Of a stretch of DNA of 64,000 nt, positions 26,610-38,330 are shown in pieces. The position numbers and the translations under genes are program-made. Where the stretch lies: assembly GCA_008921705.1 (NCBI GenBank), contig VFFE01006624.1, forward strand, positions 647,422 to 711,421, written 5' to 3'. Source of the DNA: Burhinus oedicnemus. Taxonomy: Eukaryota > Chordata > Aves > Charadriiformes > Burhinidae. The notes under the pieces were generated by a model that was not told where the DNA came from, searched no databases, and saw only the letters and a program-made list of their open reading frames with translations. Within the stretch, counting starts at the first letter, position 1; each line of letters starts with the position of its first letter.

Positions 26610-27277
26610 TGTGCAGTTTCCAGAAAAAGCTGGATGGACTTACGGTACATGCATGTATCAATAATACAGCACTTGCATACTGTTTGCAGTGCTTCCAAAA
26701 AGCGCTAGATCTGCAGCACCTATTCTGCAATATAGATTTGCACATCTACAGCCAGTTGGACTTATCCATAGGTGTTGAACTCACTGAGTATCTGCAGACC
26801 ATAAGGGAAGCATTTGCTACTTCCCAGAAGCGTTGGATTTACTGTGCATACATAATGTGGTGCACGTGTCCATATTTTTGTGGGGGAACACCTGGGCAGA
26901 ACTCTGGGAGCAATAAACAAGTGTTCAAGGCAGAAGAAAATGAATGGAGGAATAACGTGCTAGGTGAATCAGAAGAAAAAGTTTGTGACAAATGGCAATT
27001 TGGCGGGTGTGGGAGAGTTCGCTACGGCAATGGCAATGCTCAGCGGTGGGATGGGGGGCTCCATCAGCAGGCTGAGCCGGGGCGCACTGCCGGGCTCCCA
27101 CCCACTCCAGAGCATTGGGGCTCGCTGCCCACCACTCCCCCGCCACCCAGGGCCCCGGGGAAGTACACACTGCTTTTAGTGCCATGGGGGAGGAAAGGAC
27201 AGGCGTCAGTGATAGCCTGCAGGAAAGACAGATCTATCAGAAGTTCAGGTGAACACAGAAGCCAGAATGAAAAGTAA
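26591..27277 (+). other. Longest open frame (228 codons), probably not a gene
   Basis: This frame starts at GTG. The only ATG at its left end (26583) is in another frame and is followed at once by a stop. The product shows no domain I recognise. Its first third overlaps a faint tandem repeat, and its last third is proline/glycine-rich and comes from a small GC- and CpG-rich patch (about 27000-27170). It has no signal peptide or membrane segment. The length is somewhat unusual for this base composition, so it is listed, but I would not call it a gene. Confidence 0.15.
26610..26870. repeat. Degenerate tandem array, unit about 62-74 bases
   Basis: Related phrases recur: 'tttccagaaaaagctggatg' (26617), 'gcttccaaaaagcgctagat' (26691), 'cagccagttggacttatcc' (26750) and 'cttcccagaagcgttggatt' (26820). 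They are spaced roughly 74, 60 and 70 bases apart, with 'tgcatac' or 'tgcacat' between them. I read this as three to four eroded copies of one unit. It lies inside the longest stop-free frame of the window (26591-27277). Similarity is by eye and could be chance. Confidence 0.4.
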
Positions 27278-27353
27278 AAGCTATATGAGAAATTGCACTT
27301 TCTTAGCTCAACACACTGATGGATTACAGTGTGGGACATTTTAGCACACCGGT

Positions 27354-27441
27354 ATTTTGGTTTGGTTTTAGTTTTGTGTTTTTTGGTTTGTTTGGGTTTG
27401 GGTTTTTTCTGTGTGTGTGTTTTGTTTGGTTGATTTTTTTA
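27354..27441 (+). repeat. T/G-rich low-complexity tract
   Basis: A tract of GGTTT, GTTTT and (GT)n units with almost no A or C on this strand. Confidence 0.85.
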
Positions 27442-30400
27442 AAATTTATTTAAATGCATGAACAAATCGAAAGTCAAACCTCGCATTTAGAAAACAGAAA
27501 CAGAATTGTGATACCCATGGCGTGCGTGCAAGCAGCAGGCTCCCTGGGGCGCTGCTGAAGGATGTGCTGGGAGCCATGGAAAACACACACGTTTGCATGC
27601 GAGACCGCAAAGTGCCCACTGGAGAGTCTCCAACCACTTTGCAGACTCCTGGAGGTGCAGAGAGCGCATTTCAGTCTGCACCACAAGTCAAACTCGCTCT
27701 TGCTGGCATAAGCAGGTGAACAGTTCCACTGTATGTATGTGCAAAGCAGATTAAAAGATCAGATTAATAATTTTTATGAAAAGTAGTCACTACATATGGC
27801 AAAGTCATTTTCACATCTAGTGTCTCAACCACTTGCTTTTTAGTACCCCAAAGGGGATTAGAGCAATTGGACTAATTGCTTAACAAATTGCCTTTGTAAA
27901 CCAAAGGCATTTTTAAATGGTATGAAACCAGAAAAGTTTTATTTTCTTGCTCTTCTATAACTAAAGGTGTCCAAACTAATATTTTTTTTAAACCTTGGCA
28001 TTATAAGTGAGTCTCAGGCTGAGCTTTTATTTACCAAGCCATAGTGAGAAGCCAATTCTGACATCCAAGTTATAAAAAATCCCTGAAAACAGCAACTTCT
28101 AATGGAAAAGCTGAAGTTGCCCAAGCTTTGGTGAGGTAAATGTGCCACTATAATAATGCAAAATATCTGTTTTTTCTATAGTCTGAGCCTCACCGCAATC
28201 TTTGTGTGAGGAATTTGTATTACTAGAGCAGAATTCCCTAGTGGAATCTGTATTCTTTATATTATTGATGAATTAAACCCCCTGTTTCATTCAGATGGGT
28301 AACTTTTCTTCTTGTTTACATATTTTAATGTTCTGAACAACCCTTTAAATACTGGACATCAAGTATTGACCACTTTGCTGTCTTATTTCCATTAAAAGTT
28401 ACGAGCAATTACGTTAAAATCTGACTAAACTTTTTTTTAGTGTGTCTTCCAGAAAAGCTTCCCTGCATAGCAGAGCATACACTTTCCTTAATCTTGGCAT
28501 TTTGCTCCTCAGCTGCCGTCATTCCATCTGAAGCATTTACTTTGAAATGCCTGCCAAATATTTTTGCCCCAGTACCACAATAACATTGCAGCAATGTGGG
28601 AGTGATTCAACTTGGTGCGTTTACAATGAGAGCAGCCTACAGAGAAACGGGCTCAGGAAAGTGGTCTATGTGCTACGTTCTCCTACTGAGATCCAAATCC
28701 TAAGCAGATCTGCTAAACCTCATTAAAGGCCATGCGTTCGTTCTTGCAAGTTACTGTTTCTTCTGATAAACAAGACAGCTTGGATGTGAGCTGCTTGGGT
28801 TTTGTTGTCCACTTTACTTTCAGAAATTAAATTCAAAATAAGTAAATTCTAGAAAGAGTTGCATTAGGCAACGTCTTCAGTAGTGCTAATCTGCACAGCT
28901 CTATTGAGATCAGAGGAGCTCTCCTGATTCACACCAGCTGTATTTCTGGCCCCTTTCTGTGGGTGGTTAACTCTTGCAGAGGTGCTGAGGTTGTCTGGGC
29001 AGCACATCACCTGTCCACGTGTTTTCCCCCAGGAGAATGCAAAGCACATCGCAGTTAAATTTTAACGCTGAGGTATAGGGAACATTTTGCAACAGTCAGG
29101 ATCTCCAGGCTTCAGCTCATTCAGATCCTGGCTGCCTTGTAAATCTTTCTTGCCCCACTTCAATGGAGATAAGAGAGATTGCATGCTAGAGGTTCAGTTG
29201 AGAGAGACCACCCAAGTCACAGCTCGTTTCACTTCTGCTGACCTCCTCTGATATGCCCATCAAAGCAGTGATTAAAATACAGAGCAGGAACTTTGTGTAG
29301 TGCAAATGTGTTCCATCAATCTCCTTTTCATTTGGCTCTTCAAATACTTCAGACCTGAGTAAGCAGCTGAAAATTTTGCAAACAAGAATGAGTAAATGTA
29401 AAGACAGATTTTTTCCCCCTGTTCTGGAGCGGGACGATCTGTTTACCTTTCCGAAGGAGCTGTCAGCAGAGTGGTCATCATGAAATATGAATTCACAAAT
29501 GGTACACTCCTAGGAAAACAAGTACATGTAGAAACTTGTTCCTTCTATTTTCAAGAGGGTTTTTTTTCCCTGCACTATTTGAGTTTGGCAGCAGACTTTC
29601 TTTTTTAGTTCCAGCACAGCCTTTTAATAGACATTTAGTCGCCTGCTGTAACTAGATGGGCCTGAACCTGCACACATTTTGCTCACCTGTTTGGCTGCAG
29701 TTGTACAAGTACACGGGTCAGGAAAGTCAAGCAAGTGAATGAGTGGGGGACCATGATGTGCTGCTACACGTATAAACAATAAGAATCCTACTATACCATT
29801 TAAACAGTCTCCTGTGTTATTCTCCTACACACTCTATGCTGTTGGTGTCTTTTCATTGCCAGCCTAGTGCTACTGGTTCCAATGGATAATTTTCCAGACA
29901 TGACATTAAACGTCTACCTGAAAAAGGAGAGGATTTTTTTTAGAGGACCTAAAGCATAAAGGGGCATTGGTGGCGGTATTGCATTGCAGTTAGAATATGT
30001 GGACAGACTCCATGGAGTGGGAACTGGTTGCTTCATTATGAGCACCATGGAGAGCCTGACCCAGAGCCAGGACTGCAGGTGTCAGCAGGAAGGAGGTTAC
30101 ACAGCCAGTGCAGAGCTTGGGCTCAGGAGTGTGTGCTCTCCATAACCTCTTTCCTTGGGCCCCACCATTGTCTCTCTGCCTGCAAGCCAACACACACATG
30201 TATCCATCTCTCTCCAGACACAGCTTGTGAGGATGTGATATACAGTGCAATTCCTTATGTGGGCTTTCTGAAGCTTGGTTCTATATATATCTGCCCTCTC
30301 CTGTAGCTCCGAGCCTCACAGACTCATACGACACATACACCCATACAGAGAAATGCAATAGAAACCTCTTGCTTCTGCAGTGTTTTGGGCTTTGTACACC

Positions 30401-32066
30401 CACACAGGGTCTTTATTTAGTTTGGTCTGTAATCTTAGGATATGTGATGTTCTTGCTAAATAATCTTGATGTCTAGGAGACGTACACTGGAGGAAATCCA
30501 AGTACAACTGCCCTGTTGTCTGGAGCAGGGCAGAGCCTTACCCACACGTACCGGGAGCTCATGCTGGGCTCTGTCATAGGGGTGTACTGCTCTCCACATA
30601 GCATCATGGTCTCCTACACCCTTTGTAGAGGTAGGGATCTCTAAAGAGCATGGATAAAGATGTCTACCTTTTGACTGGTCATTGTGTGGAGGAAAGGAAT
30701 GAGAAGTCTTTGGGCATTTCCCTGTTTCATACGTTAATCATATGATCACAACAGCACAAAACTTCCTCTGCTGATGTGCTCTGACTAGTGTCATGGACAG
30801 CAGTCATACAGCAGAAGGAGCTACTTCTCTACTGCACTGCATGCATGGGAGCAGATTTGACACAGACACCATTTCAGCTCTCCACCACTGTGCTGGGTTG
30901 AGATGGGAGGTGAGGGTAAAGGAAGACTACAGGATGCTCTGCGAGTATTTCAGAGTGTCCAAATCACTGACCTGGATTCCATTTTCAATCAAAAAGTTAG
31001 TCATCTACTGGTCTTACTGACCAGTTCTCTGGTCATATAATCCCTGGTCCCTCCTGCAGTCAGTGAACACAGATGTACGACTTCAGAGTGTAATTCATCC
31101 TAAGACAGGTGTCTAGGAGATACATAAGGTATATATAAGGTGAATCCTCCTTTGGAGGTGCCATTGTTTTCCATTAACTTCAGGAAAAAAATGTACAAAT
31201 TGAGAGAAAATGTCTGCAGTTTGGACAGATTAAGTTAGGTGGGACAAATTTGCACCCAGATCCCTCTCATGACACCTATAAGGCAGCTTTCACCTAAGCA
31301 CCAAGATTAAAAACCAGAGAATTGTCCCCAGTGAATTCCAACTCACATTTGCCCCAGAGTTAAGGATACTCTTTCTGTTTTGGAATTTCTGTAACTTCTC
31401 TCATGTTAGTGTTTGGTACATTCTGGGAGGCTTGGAAAGATTTGACAAGCTAGCAAAGTCAAACAGTCACCTGTTTTAGCTCTCTTCATTCTCTCCAAGT
31501 AAAAAACATATGAGAAAAAAAATGTTTAAAAGGTACTTAGGTGGAAATCATGGACTGATCAGAGCAAACAGGAGAATGAATGATCTGTGCAGATGGTTGC
31601 TGAGAGAAGCTGGGCTCCTGCACTCCACCATTGTTTTTGCAGGTGAGATCTTTGCCTTCTAAAGCTGAGAAAGTCTAAAGACTGGATGGGTTTGAAAGAC
31701 ACACATCTGCCTTTGAATTCTGTTGTTATTATCGTGGAATCATTTTACATAATTGACACCTTTTACAAAAAAAAAGCAATTTGGAAGATATTTTGTTTAT
31801 ACTGTAGCTAAACTCTGCCTGAGTTGTCTAGTCCCACTGAACCATAGAGTATATTCATCAATGCATAGTTGTCTTACATTTCAGTATTTGTTATGAAAAC
31901 CAAAATTCTTACTCTGAGCTATTTATGCTGGCAGCGCTTCAAAGGAAGCAACTGCTTTACTTCATGCCAACCTCTGTAGCAGTGGGAAAGAATACCTCTC
32001 CTAAGATCGTTTATATCTTTTTAACCTTTCGATGCAGATTTGTCTGAACGCATTTTTTTCCTTTAG
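27442..32066. other. Unannotated non-coding stretch
   Basis: No supportable gene. Short, domain-free frames occur at 27446-27720, where both strands are open, and at 30000-30300. One ancient-repeat module near 28.9 kb is listed separately. The rest is AT-leaning, with T runs at 28430-28438 and 29562-29570. Confidence 0.55.
28895..28962. repeat. Possible ancient interspersed-repeat module
   Basis: 'ctctcctgattcacaccagc' followed by 'tgtatttctggccccttt' matches the old amniote phrase 'actcctgatttacaccagtgtaac...ctggcccc'. It appears to be the reverse strand of the module near 16.2 kb. Confidence 0.35.
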
Positions 32067-32117
32067 TACATACCTGCAATGACAGGAACTTGTTTGATAA
32101 GACACTGACATAAGAAG
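32067..32117 (+). other. Candidate non-coding exon (51 nt)
   Basis: A strong acceptor (catttttttcctttag, ending at 32066) and a consensus donor (AAG|gtaagtga, starting at 32118) bracket 51 bases. All three frames contain a stop, so it would be a UTR or lncRNA exon. The next strong acceptor on this strand (tactgtttgttttgcag) ends at 32580, which would give a 463-base intron. Splice-like pairs do arise by chance, and no transcript evidence is available. Confidence 0.25.
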
Positions 32118-32580
32118 GTAAGTGAAGTGTTCTTGTTTAGTGAAAATAAATTGACCTGTGAATCAAAACACCTTTTAGTTTCTTTCTTCACTTGTTGGCA
32201 AAACAAATGCAAGAATTTCCAAGCTGCAGAAACATAACATCCTACTCTTTGCATGGAAGGGCAGCCATTACACGGTGTTGCTGCCAGAGCTGAGAACGTT
32301 GGGCTGATCCTCCAAACCATGGCAGAGCACTAACAAAAAGGGACATTTTATTCCAGTCAAGGTAGAGCCAAATCTGCTAGTTTTATGCCATTAGCTCCAC
32401 TGGTTATTTCTCAGACACTTTACCATATACACATGCAGGGCTTCCACTCAGGGCTATGCCTTGACTTGTAGTATAATCAAGACATTCACAAGACCAGCTA
32501 AATTATTGCCATCAGCTCCCATTTATATGCTCTTTTAATTCTTTCCAGAAAAGGTTCAAGAGTTACTGTTTGTTTTGCAG

Positions 32581-32865
32581 AAGGAAAGCATCAGACATGC
32601 CTTTGTGGGAGCCAAGATGCTGGAAGCGCAGCCGTGCCGTGGTGTGGAGATGGACGTGCTCTGCCAGGGCAGCGTAGGGGGACTTCTGCAGCCGGCAGAG
32701 GAGGCTGTGCTGCTGTGCCAAGCACACCCATGTTGTACTTGTCCTCTGCCAGGGAAAATTAAAGCACAGCAGGATGTGACCAGCAGTGATTTGAGCCCAT
32801 TAACCATGCCCACTCTAAACGAAGAGAAAAGCCTGCTTTGCCCCAGGATCTGCCTGTTTCCATGA
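32581..32865 (+). other. Candidate exon or short open frame
   Basis: Following the tactgtttgttttgcag acceptor, the sequence stays open for 94 codons to a TGA at 32863. It is GC-richer than its surroundings and cysteine-rich (short runs such as LLCQAHPCCTCPL). The first ATG is a dozen codons in. No domain is recognised and no clear donor follows, so it could be a terminal exon of the transcript proposed just upstream, or chance. Confidence 0.2.
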
Positions 32866-35800
32866 GTGTAGAAGTGTGTGAAGCCAGACTAAAACTGCCT
32901 GTGCCCACAGCACCTTACAACACTCCATGCTGTGATGCCTTGGGGTTACAAATTCACTGAGATGCATGGGTGAGCGCTAACCTCACTGGCCCTACCTGCT
33001 TGCAAACTCTAGCAGATGTTGCCCTTTTCCAGATGTTGTTCAGAAAGGGGAGATGCTGATATAATCACTATATTGCATGGTGGGCACAAGTTTCGTGGCA
33101 TCACAGCAGTCTAGGTCTGAAGCACACCTGTATTTTCTGGTAACTGAAAATGCAAAATGGTACACCATAAAATGCAGTTGCATTAAATACCATCATAAGT
33201 GAAAAATAAGATTGAAAGGTAGTACCCAGAAAAGCTCCAGATTACAATAGTTGTGTAATAAGTCTCTTGCAACACACCTAATTTTGTTCAGGTAGGATCA
33301 AGCCACGCTTACTTGTCCAGGATTTCTTCCTGGAACAGGTATGTTTATTCACAGGTTTTATATCTTAGGACAGAGATTAGGTCTCATCTCCCTGAAGCTA
33401 AACAGAAATAGAGTGCAAACGCAATTTTTTTCTAGTTCTCAGTGTAGAAAGGCCGTGTTTATGTTAGCAACCAGTGCAGGGCAATGGGACCAGCTCCATA
33501 GAGCTAAACAGTTGGCGTTGAGGCTGCTATATACATCTTTTAAGGTGATTTACCCTGGACTAGTGCTAATCTGATCCCACAGACCAAATACCCAAGAGCA
33601 GCTGGACTGCATCAGGCAGGCCAAAACGCAGTAAATGGGGATGAATGAGAGATTTGCTTTGAAAGCACACTTCTGATCTGAATTAAAATTCAAATGCCCT
33701 GTAGTGTTAGTGTAGGTGTATCCTGAGCCTCCTACGGTCCCTTCCTGGACAGCCTTTGCCTCTGATCGGAGAAAGCCAGGTCTAACACAGTTCTTCAAAA
33801 GAACAAATATTCATCTGACAGCAACTGCAATACACTTGGATATTCATGAGAGTCTGGAAAGGTATTTGTGGGGTCATCGCATGAGTCATTCAACAAGGGT
33901 GTCAAAAGTACTACTGTGTGTTATGAGAGACTGCTCCTTCTGCAGAAATAGAAAAGTACTAACAAGGAAAACCAGAAGAAATGTCTGAAGTGTGAAAGGG
34001 GATTATTCAAAGCTTCTGTCTCTGTCATTTGTAGTTTGTCGAACACAAATAGATGCAATTACTGCAAACCTTGTACAACAGGAAGTGATGAAGACTTAGA
34101 GTTTATGCATATCTGTGATATGTACATAATAAATGATAATTAAACACCCCAGCAGTTGCACACATGATAATGTATTTCTGCTATCATGTTTTTAGTTATT
34201 TCTTTAATTTATGTATTTACTGTTGCTTGTAATGTTCTCTTAAATGTCCCTAACTTATTTTCCTACACCAACTTCATCCTTCTTTTGCTTGGCAGAGATT
34301 GCTATTTTTTCAGCTTAACATTGGGGGCATTCAATTTATTTATTTATTTTTTTACAAACAGCGTAAGTGCTGCCAGCACAACTTCTTGGAAAAGTGCTAG
34401 GCTTAGCCTGATTCTGTCATCTGTACGGTAGCCAAGCAGCAGGGCACGTTGTTAGTACTCTGCAAACAATGGGTATTATTGTTATATTAACTCAGTTTCA
34501 TTTCTTGGGGGAGAAAAGAAAGATTGGTGGATTTAGTAAGAGATAAACTAAATAACAGGCACATGCCCAATTTGGATTTTACTGAGAGCAACAAAGTAAT
34601 TCCAGTCAACATCACTGAGAATGGGGTTAAGCTTTTAGGATTACATCTGTTTCACCAGTTGTAGTCATCCATATGTTAGATTGCTAACCTCACCCACAGG
34701 CTCTCCACATCAGTGGAGAGAAGCTGTAACCTCCTGAGGGGCAGCTGGTCCATCCTAAGGTGCCCGGGAAATGTGTGATGAATTGGCTTCCCTTCGCTGA
34801 TTGCATCATTTCGCTTTTCAAATTGTCAACATTACAACTTTTTTTAGTGGAGTATCTTGAGCTATGAATATCCCACAGCGGTGTTTTGAACATGGTGAGT
34901 TTCTGCTAGAGCCTAGGCAGCATTTTCAAAGCCCACAGCTGAGGAACACTGGCCTCACTCATGCAGAGGAGCATCAGGTAGCAATTCCTGAGCACGGGGT
35001 TGTTGATTTAACTCTGGAGCAGGAGCTGTTTTTAGTATACGTTGTGCCTGATTTAATTAGCCTTGAAATAGCCAGTCCTTGTCCCCATTTGCCTTAGCAT
35101 CAATATTGCTCTCAGGCTCGAGAACTGTTGTTTCCATGAGGCTTTTCCTCCAGGGCTGAAGGCTTCATGCAGAAGTCCTTCACTTCATTTTCTGTCTGTA
35201 ATGACTGCAAAATCAGCTTCATACACAGCACCTGAATGGTGGAGACTTTCACTGGCACATTCCTTTTCATTTGTAGGATTTACTAAATGACAGTCACCAT
35301 GGCTTGAGTGCTGAGGTGAATGGATTGCGTCTTTGGAAGAGAAGAGCTTCCCCAGGCCTACTCTGAGGATACCTTTTTTTTTTGGATTTCTCTGTTAACT
35401 AGGAGAAATACTGACATATCAGAGATTATCATTATGTGGTTATGTGTCTTCTGTGTCCTATTGCTGTTAAAAGTAGAGTTGGTGTGCCATCACAGAATTA
35501 AATAAATTCGATGCTTTTGAGGAAGTCTGAGACTATTTGCCACCTGTGCATTTCTGGAAAGATCAAAACTGAGAGTAGCTGCACTGAAAATCAGGACTTG
35601 TTCTGTCTGAACCAATGAGAACTGGGTTTTCGGGCTTGAGCAGAGGTAGAACAGATCTTGATGCCTTCATCCCTGTATAAACTGCAGACTCTTGTACTGA
35701 TCCCCTTAGCAGATCTGTCTGTGGGACATACTCTGAGACATCTACAGTAATGTGGCAGATCTAAGCCAGATTTTCATGGACTGGAATTCAAGGAGCACAG

Positions 35801-36684
35801 CAGCTAAGTGGGGTTTGGAGCTGAATCCCAAGCAATTACTCTCATTTACTATAAAACGTCTTTACGTGACTTTGACAGAGGTTACACTAAATCTACACGC
35901 AGAGCCATTGGGTCTCATGCACCCAGTGTGAGGCTCGGGCACTGCTTCCCGCCACCCCTGCTGCTGTGGCCACGTCCCACACATGTAAAGCACAGCCAGA
36001 AGTCACAAATCCCAGTTGCTGCCTAGCTTGACAGCAGGTCCCCAGCCATGTCCCCCCCTCCCATGCACATAAACATTTTTGGCCATCACCCAGAACAGTT
36101 CTGCTTCATGCATCAAAGGAGGTGACTCTTGGGAACTCTCCCTGTCTGCTCAAAGGTCCCTTTGCATTTCCAAGTTGCACCAGCTCAGGTACAGTGTGGT
36201 TTATTTTAAACTTTGAGGAAGTCAAGCTAAGAATAGTTTAAAATAATTTTAACTTTAAAGTGAATTCAGAAGACTTGAGGTTTAGAGCAGTTTTTAAAAT
36301 GTCATAACTGAAAACCAGTGCAATTCTGACAATAGACAGTGTTAAGTGAGGAAGCTGCAGTTTGCAGGAGAGTACGAAAATATGGTAGAAACAGCTTTCT
36401 GCCGGAGACAAGGGGAGAGCTGATATCTAGAGCAGGAAAAAATCTCTGGGGTTAACAAGAAAAAAAATCTGAAAGCGTTCCAAAACATTTCACCAAAGAA
36501 AGCCCAAGTGTTAGTGACAGATGTTAATGATGTTGCTTAATGCTTGACTGGCAGGTAGTCAGATACTTGTGAGCTGAGCGTGGCTTAAGAGCTTACTTGA
36601 AAGCAAATAGAAGCTTGAAATGAGGCAACACCGGTTCCCAGTTCTGGGAGGAACATGGGAACTGCTGTGAGCTGTGAACACACA
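32866..36684. other. Unannotated non-coding stretch
   Basis: No supportable gene. An (ATTT)n patch lies at 34335-34353. The DNA is AT-rich around 34100-34350, and short frames are without domains. Confidence 0.6.
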
Positions 36685-37240
36685 TCTGCTTAGCCCAATA
36701 TCCTGTCTTCAGCAGTGGCCAGCAGCAGATACTTTGGAAAAGAAATACGGCATGTATGGAGCATTCCTTCGCCTCCTATAATCCCCCAGATCCTGGCAGT
36801 CAACAGTTTAGGGACTTCCTAATGCCAGACATTGCATCTGGACCATTGTTTTTACTAGCCACCAGTGGGCCTATCTTCCATAAATTTGTCTAATCCTTTT
36901 TTGAACCTATTTATACTTTTGGCCTCTACAGTATCCTATGGCAATGAACCCTTGGGTTGAATTATGCCTTGTGTTAGAAAGAACTCCCTTGTGTCTGTTT
37001 TGAACCTGGTTCTTGGTAATTTCACTGGGTGTCCCAGTCCCTGCACAGTTAAAAATAGTGAATGACTGTCCCTTGCTCAGACTCTTAAGGTTGGCTCATT
37101 TTGGAGACCTGCAGTTTCCCTTAACCAAGTAGAAAATGCTTATTCTCTGAAAACTGCTCTGTATTTCTGTTGCCCTCTCTGTTATACACTGCTCCAAATA
37201 GGGTCACCCTACAGGATTTAAAATATGAGTACCCCACGCT
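36685..37240 (-). mobile_element. Ancient CR1 copy, 3' region
   Basis: The + strand shows, in order, 'cccaatatcctgtcttcagc', 'agtggcc', 'cactagtgggcctatcttcc'-like sequence (36854-36880), 'cttttttgaacctatttata', 'ggcctctacagtatcctatg', 'gcaatgaacccttgggttga' and 'ttgaacctggttcttggtaa'. Faint traces of 'gttgccctctctg' and 'agggtcaccct' follow. This is the antisense order of old amniote CR1 families, like those common in turtles, so the element lies on the minus strand. It is much more diverged than the CR1 copies with octamer tails, and no coding frame survives. The right end beyond about 37200 is uncertain. Confidence 0.75.
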
Positions 37241-38189
37241 ATATTACTTCCCATATCTTCTGTCTATTTATAAGCTCTATATAGTGGACTGTGTTCACAG
37301 ACACTTAAAAAGAAAACAAATCCCTGTAAAAAACAGTACAATTGTGTTTTCTGTTTCTTGTTCCTCTTACAAGAGCCGATACAGTGGGTCCCCAGGGCAG
37401 TGGATGGCGACAAAAGGAGGACTGAAATGATTCTTGCTTCAGGGCATCTCCACGGACTGTCCCCAGCATCTCTGCAGGGCCACAGGGATCACTTCCAGCC
37501 GGGCTTCCTCTCTCCCCGCCACAGTTTTGGGGCTACCACCACAGTGGTCATCATGGTGGGGAAGCCGGAGAAGAGCACAGATCTCTCTTGAAACCTGATT
37601 GGACTGCACTAATCTGCCTGTGACAAGCCATCACAGCATAAGGGTGTGAAGGGTTTTCCAATAGGATGAGCTCTTCTGCCTCTTCTTTTCTCTGTCTGTG
37701 GAGAGACCTTTCACTGCCCTGCGAGGAAAGGGTGAGGGAGAAGCCCTGGCTTTGGAGTCCAGCTTCAGTTACATGAGAAGCAGTACTGTTTCCCGTGGCC
37801 TCCTTTTTAAAGTATTGTTACAGCTGCTAACTTGTGCTTTTTCCCTGTGAGGAGTCCCTGGTTCCCGTCCTCCCCACAGTACTTTCCACCCTGCAGTGGG
37901 AGGCTCTGCTGAAGAGCAGCCGGGCTGCCCTGAGCATCTCAGCCCCGCAAAGAGAAAAACAGACAATTTCCAAGTACTTCTTGATTTACGAGCACTTACC
38001 CAGCTAAGGTGATTAGCCCAAAATGTTGACCTAAAGCCACCGGTGGGAGGCAGCTCCATTGCTGTTGTAATAGGGCTTACCTCATCCCCTCAGATCAGTA
38101 TCTGATTTATCACCACAGCGGTTCTGCCCTAAAGTACTAAGCCTAAATGTTCTCCTGCTTTCCTGGTGCAGAAATCACAGGGAGATAGG

Positions 38190-38330
38190 TTTAGAGCCAA
38201 ATTTTCAGAGGCGGCTTCCAAATGTTTTAATCTCTTTCAGCCCTTGAGCTTTTGGGTGCATTACAATTGAAAGAGGTGAAAGCTCCAAAATCAGGAAGGC
38301 TGCTTCATTAAGCACAGAAAATCTAGGTGC
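38190..38330. repeat. Possible ancient interspersed repeat
   Basis: 'gagccaaattttcagaggcg', 'gagcttttgggtgcattaca' and 'agctccaaaatcaggaagg' occur in the order seen in old amniote repeats ('gccagattttcagagg...ttttgggtgc...ctgattttcag'). Strongly diverged and unnamed; the pattern is recalled. Confidence 0.3.
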
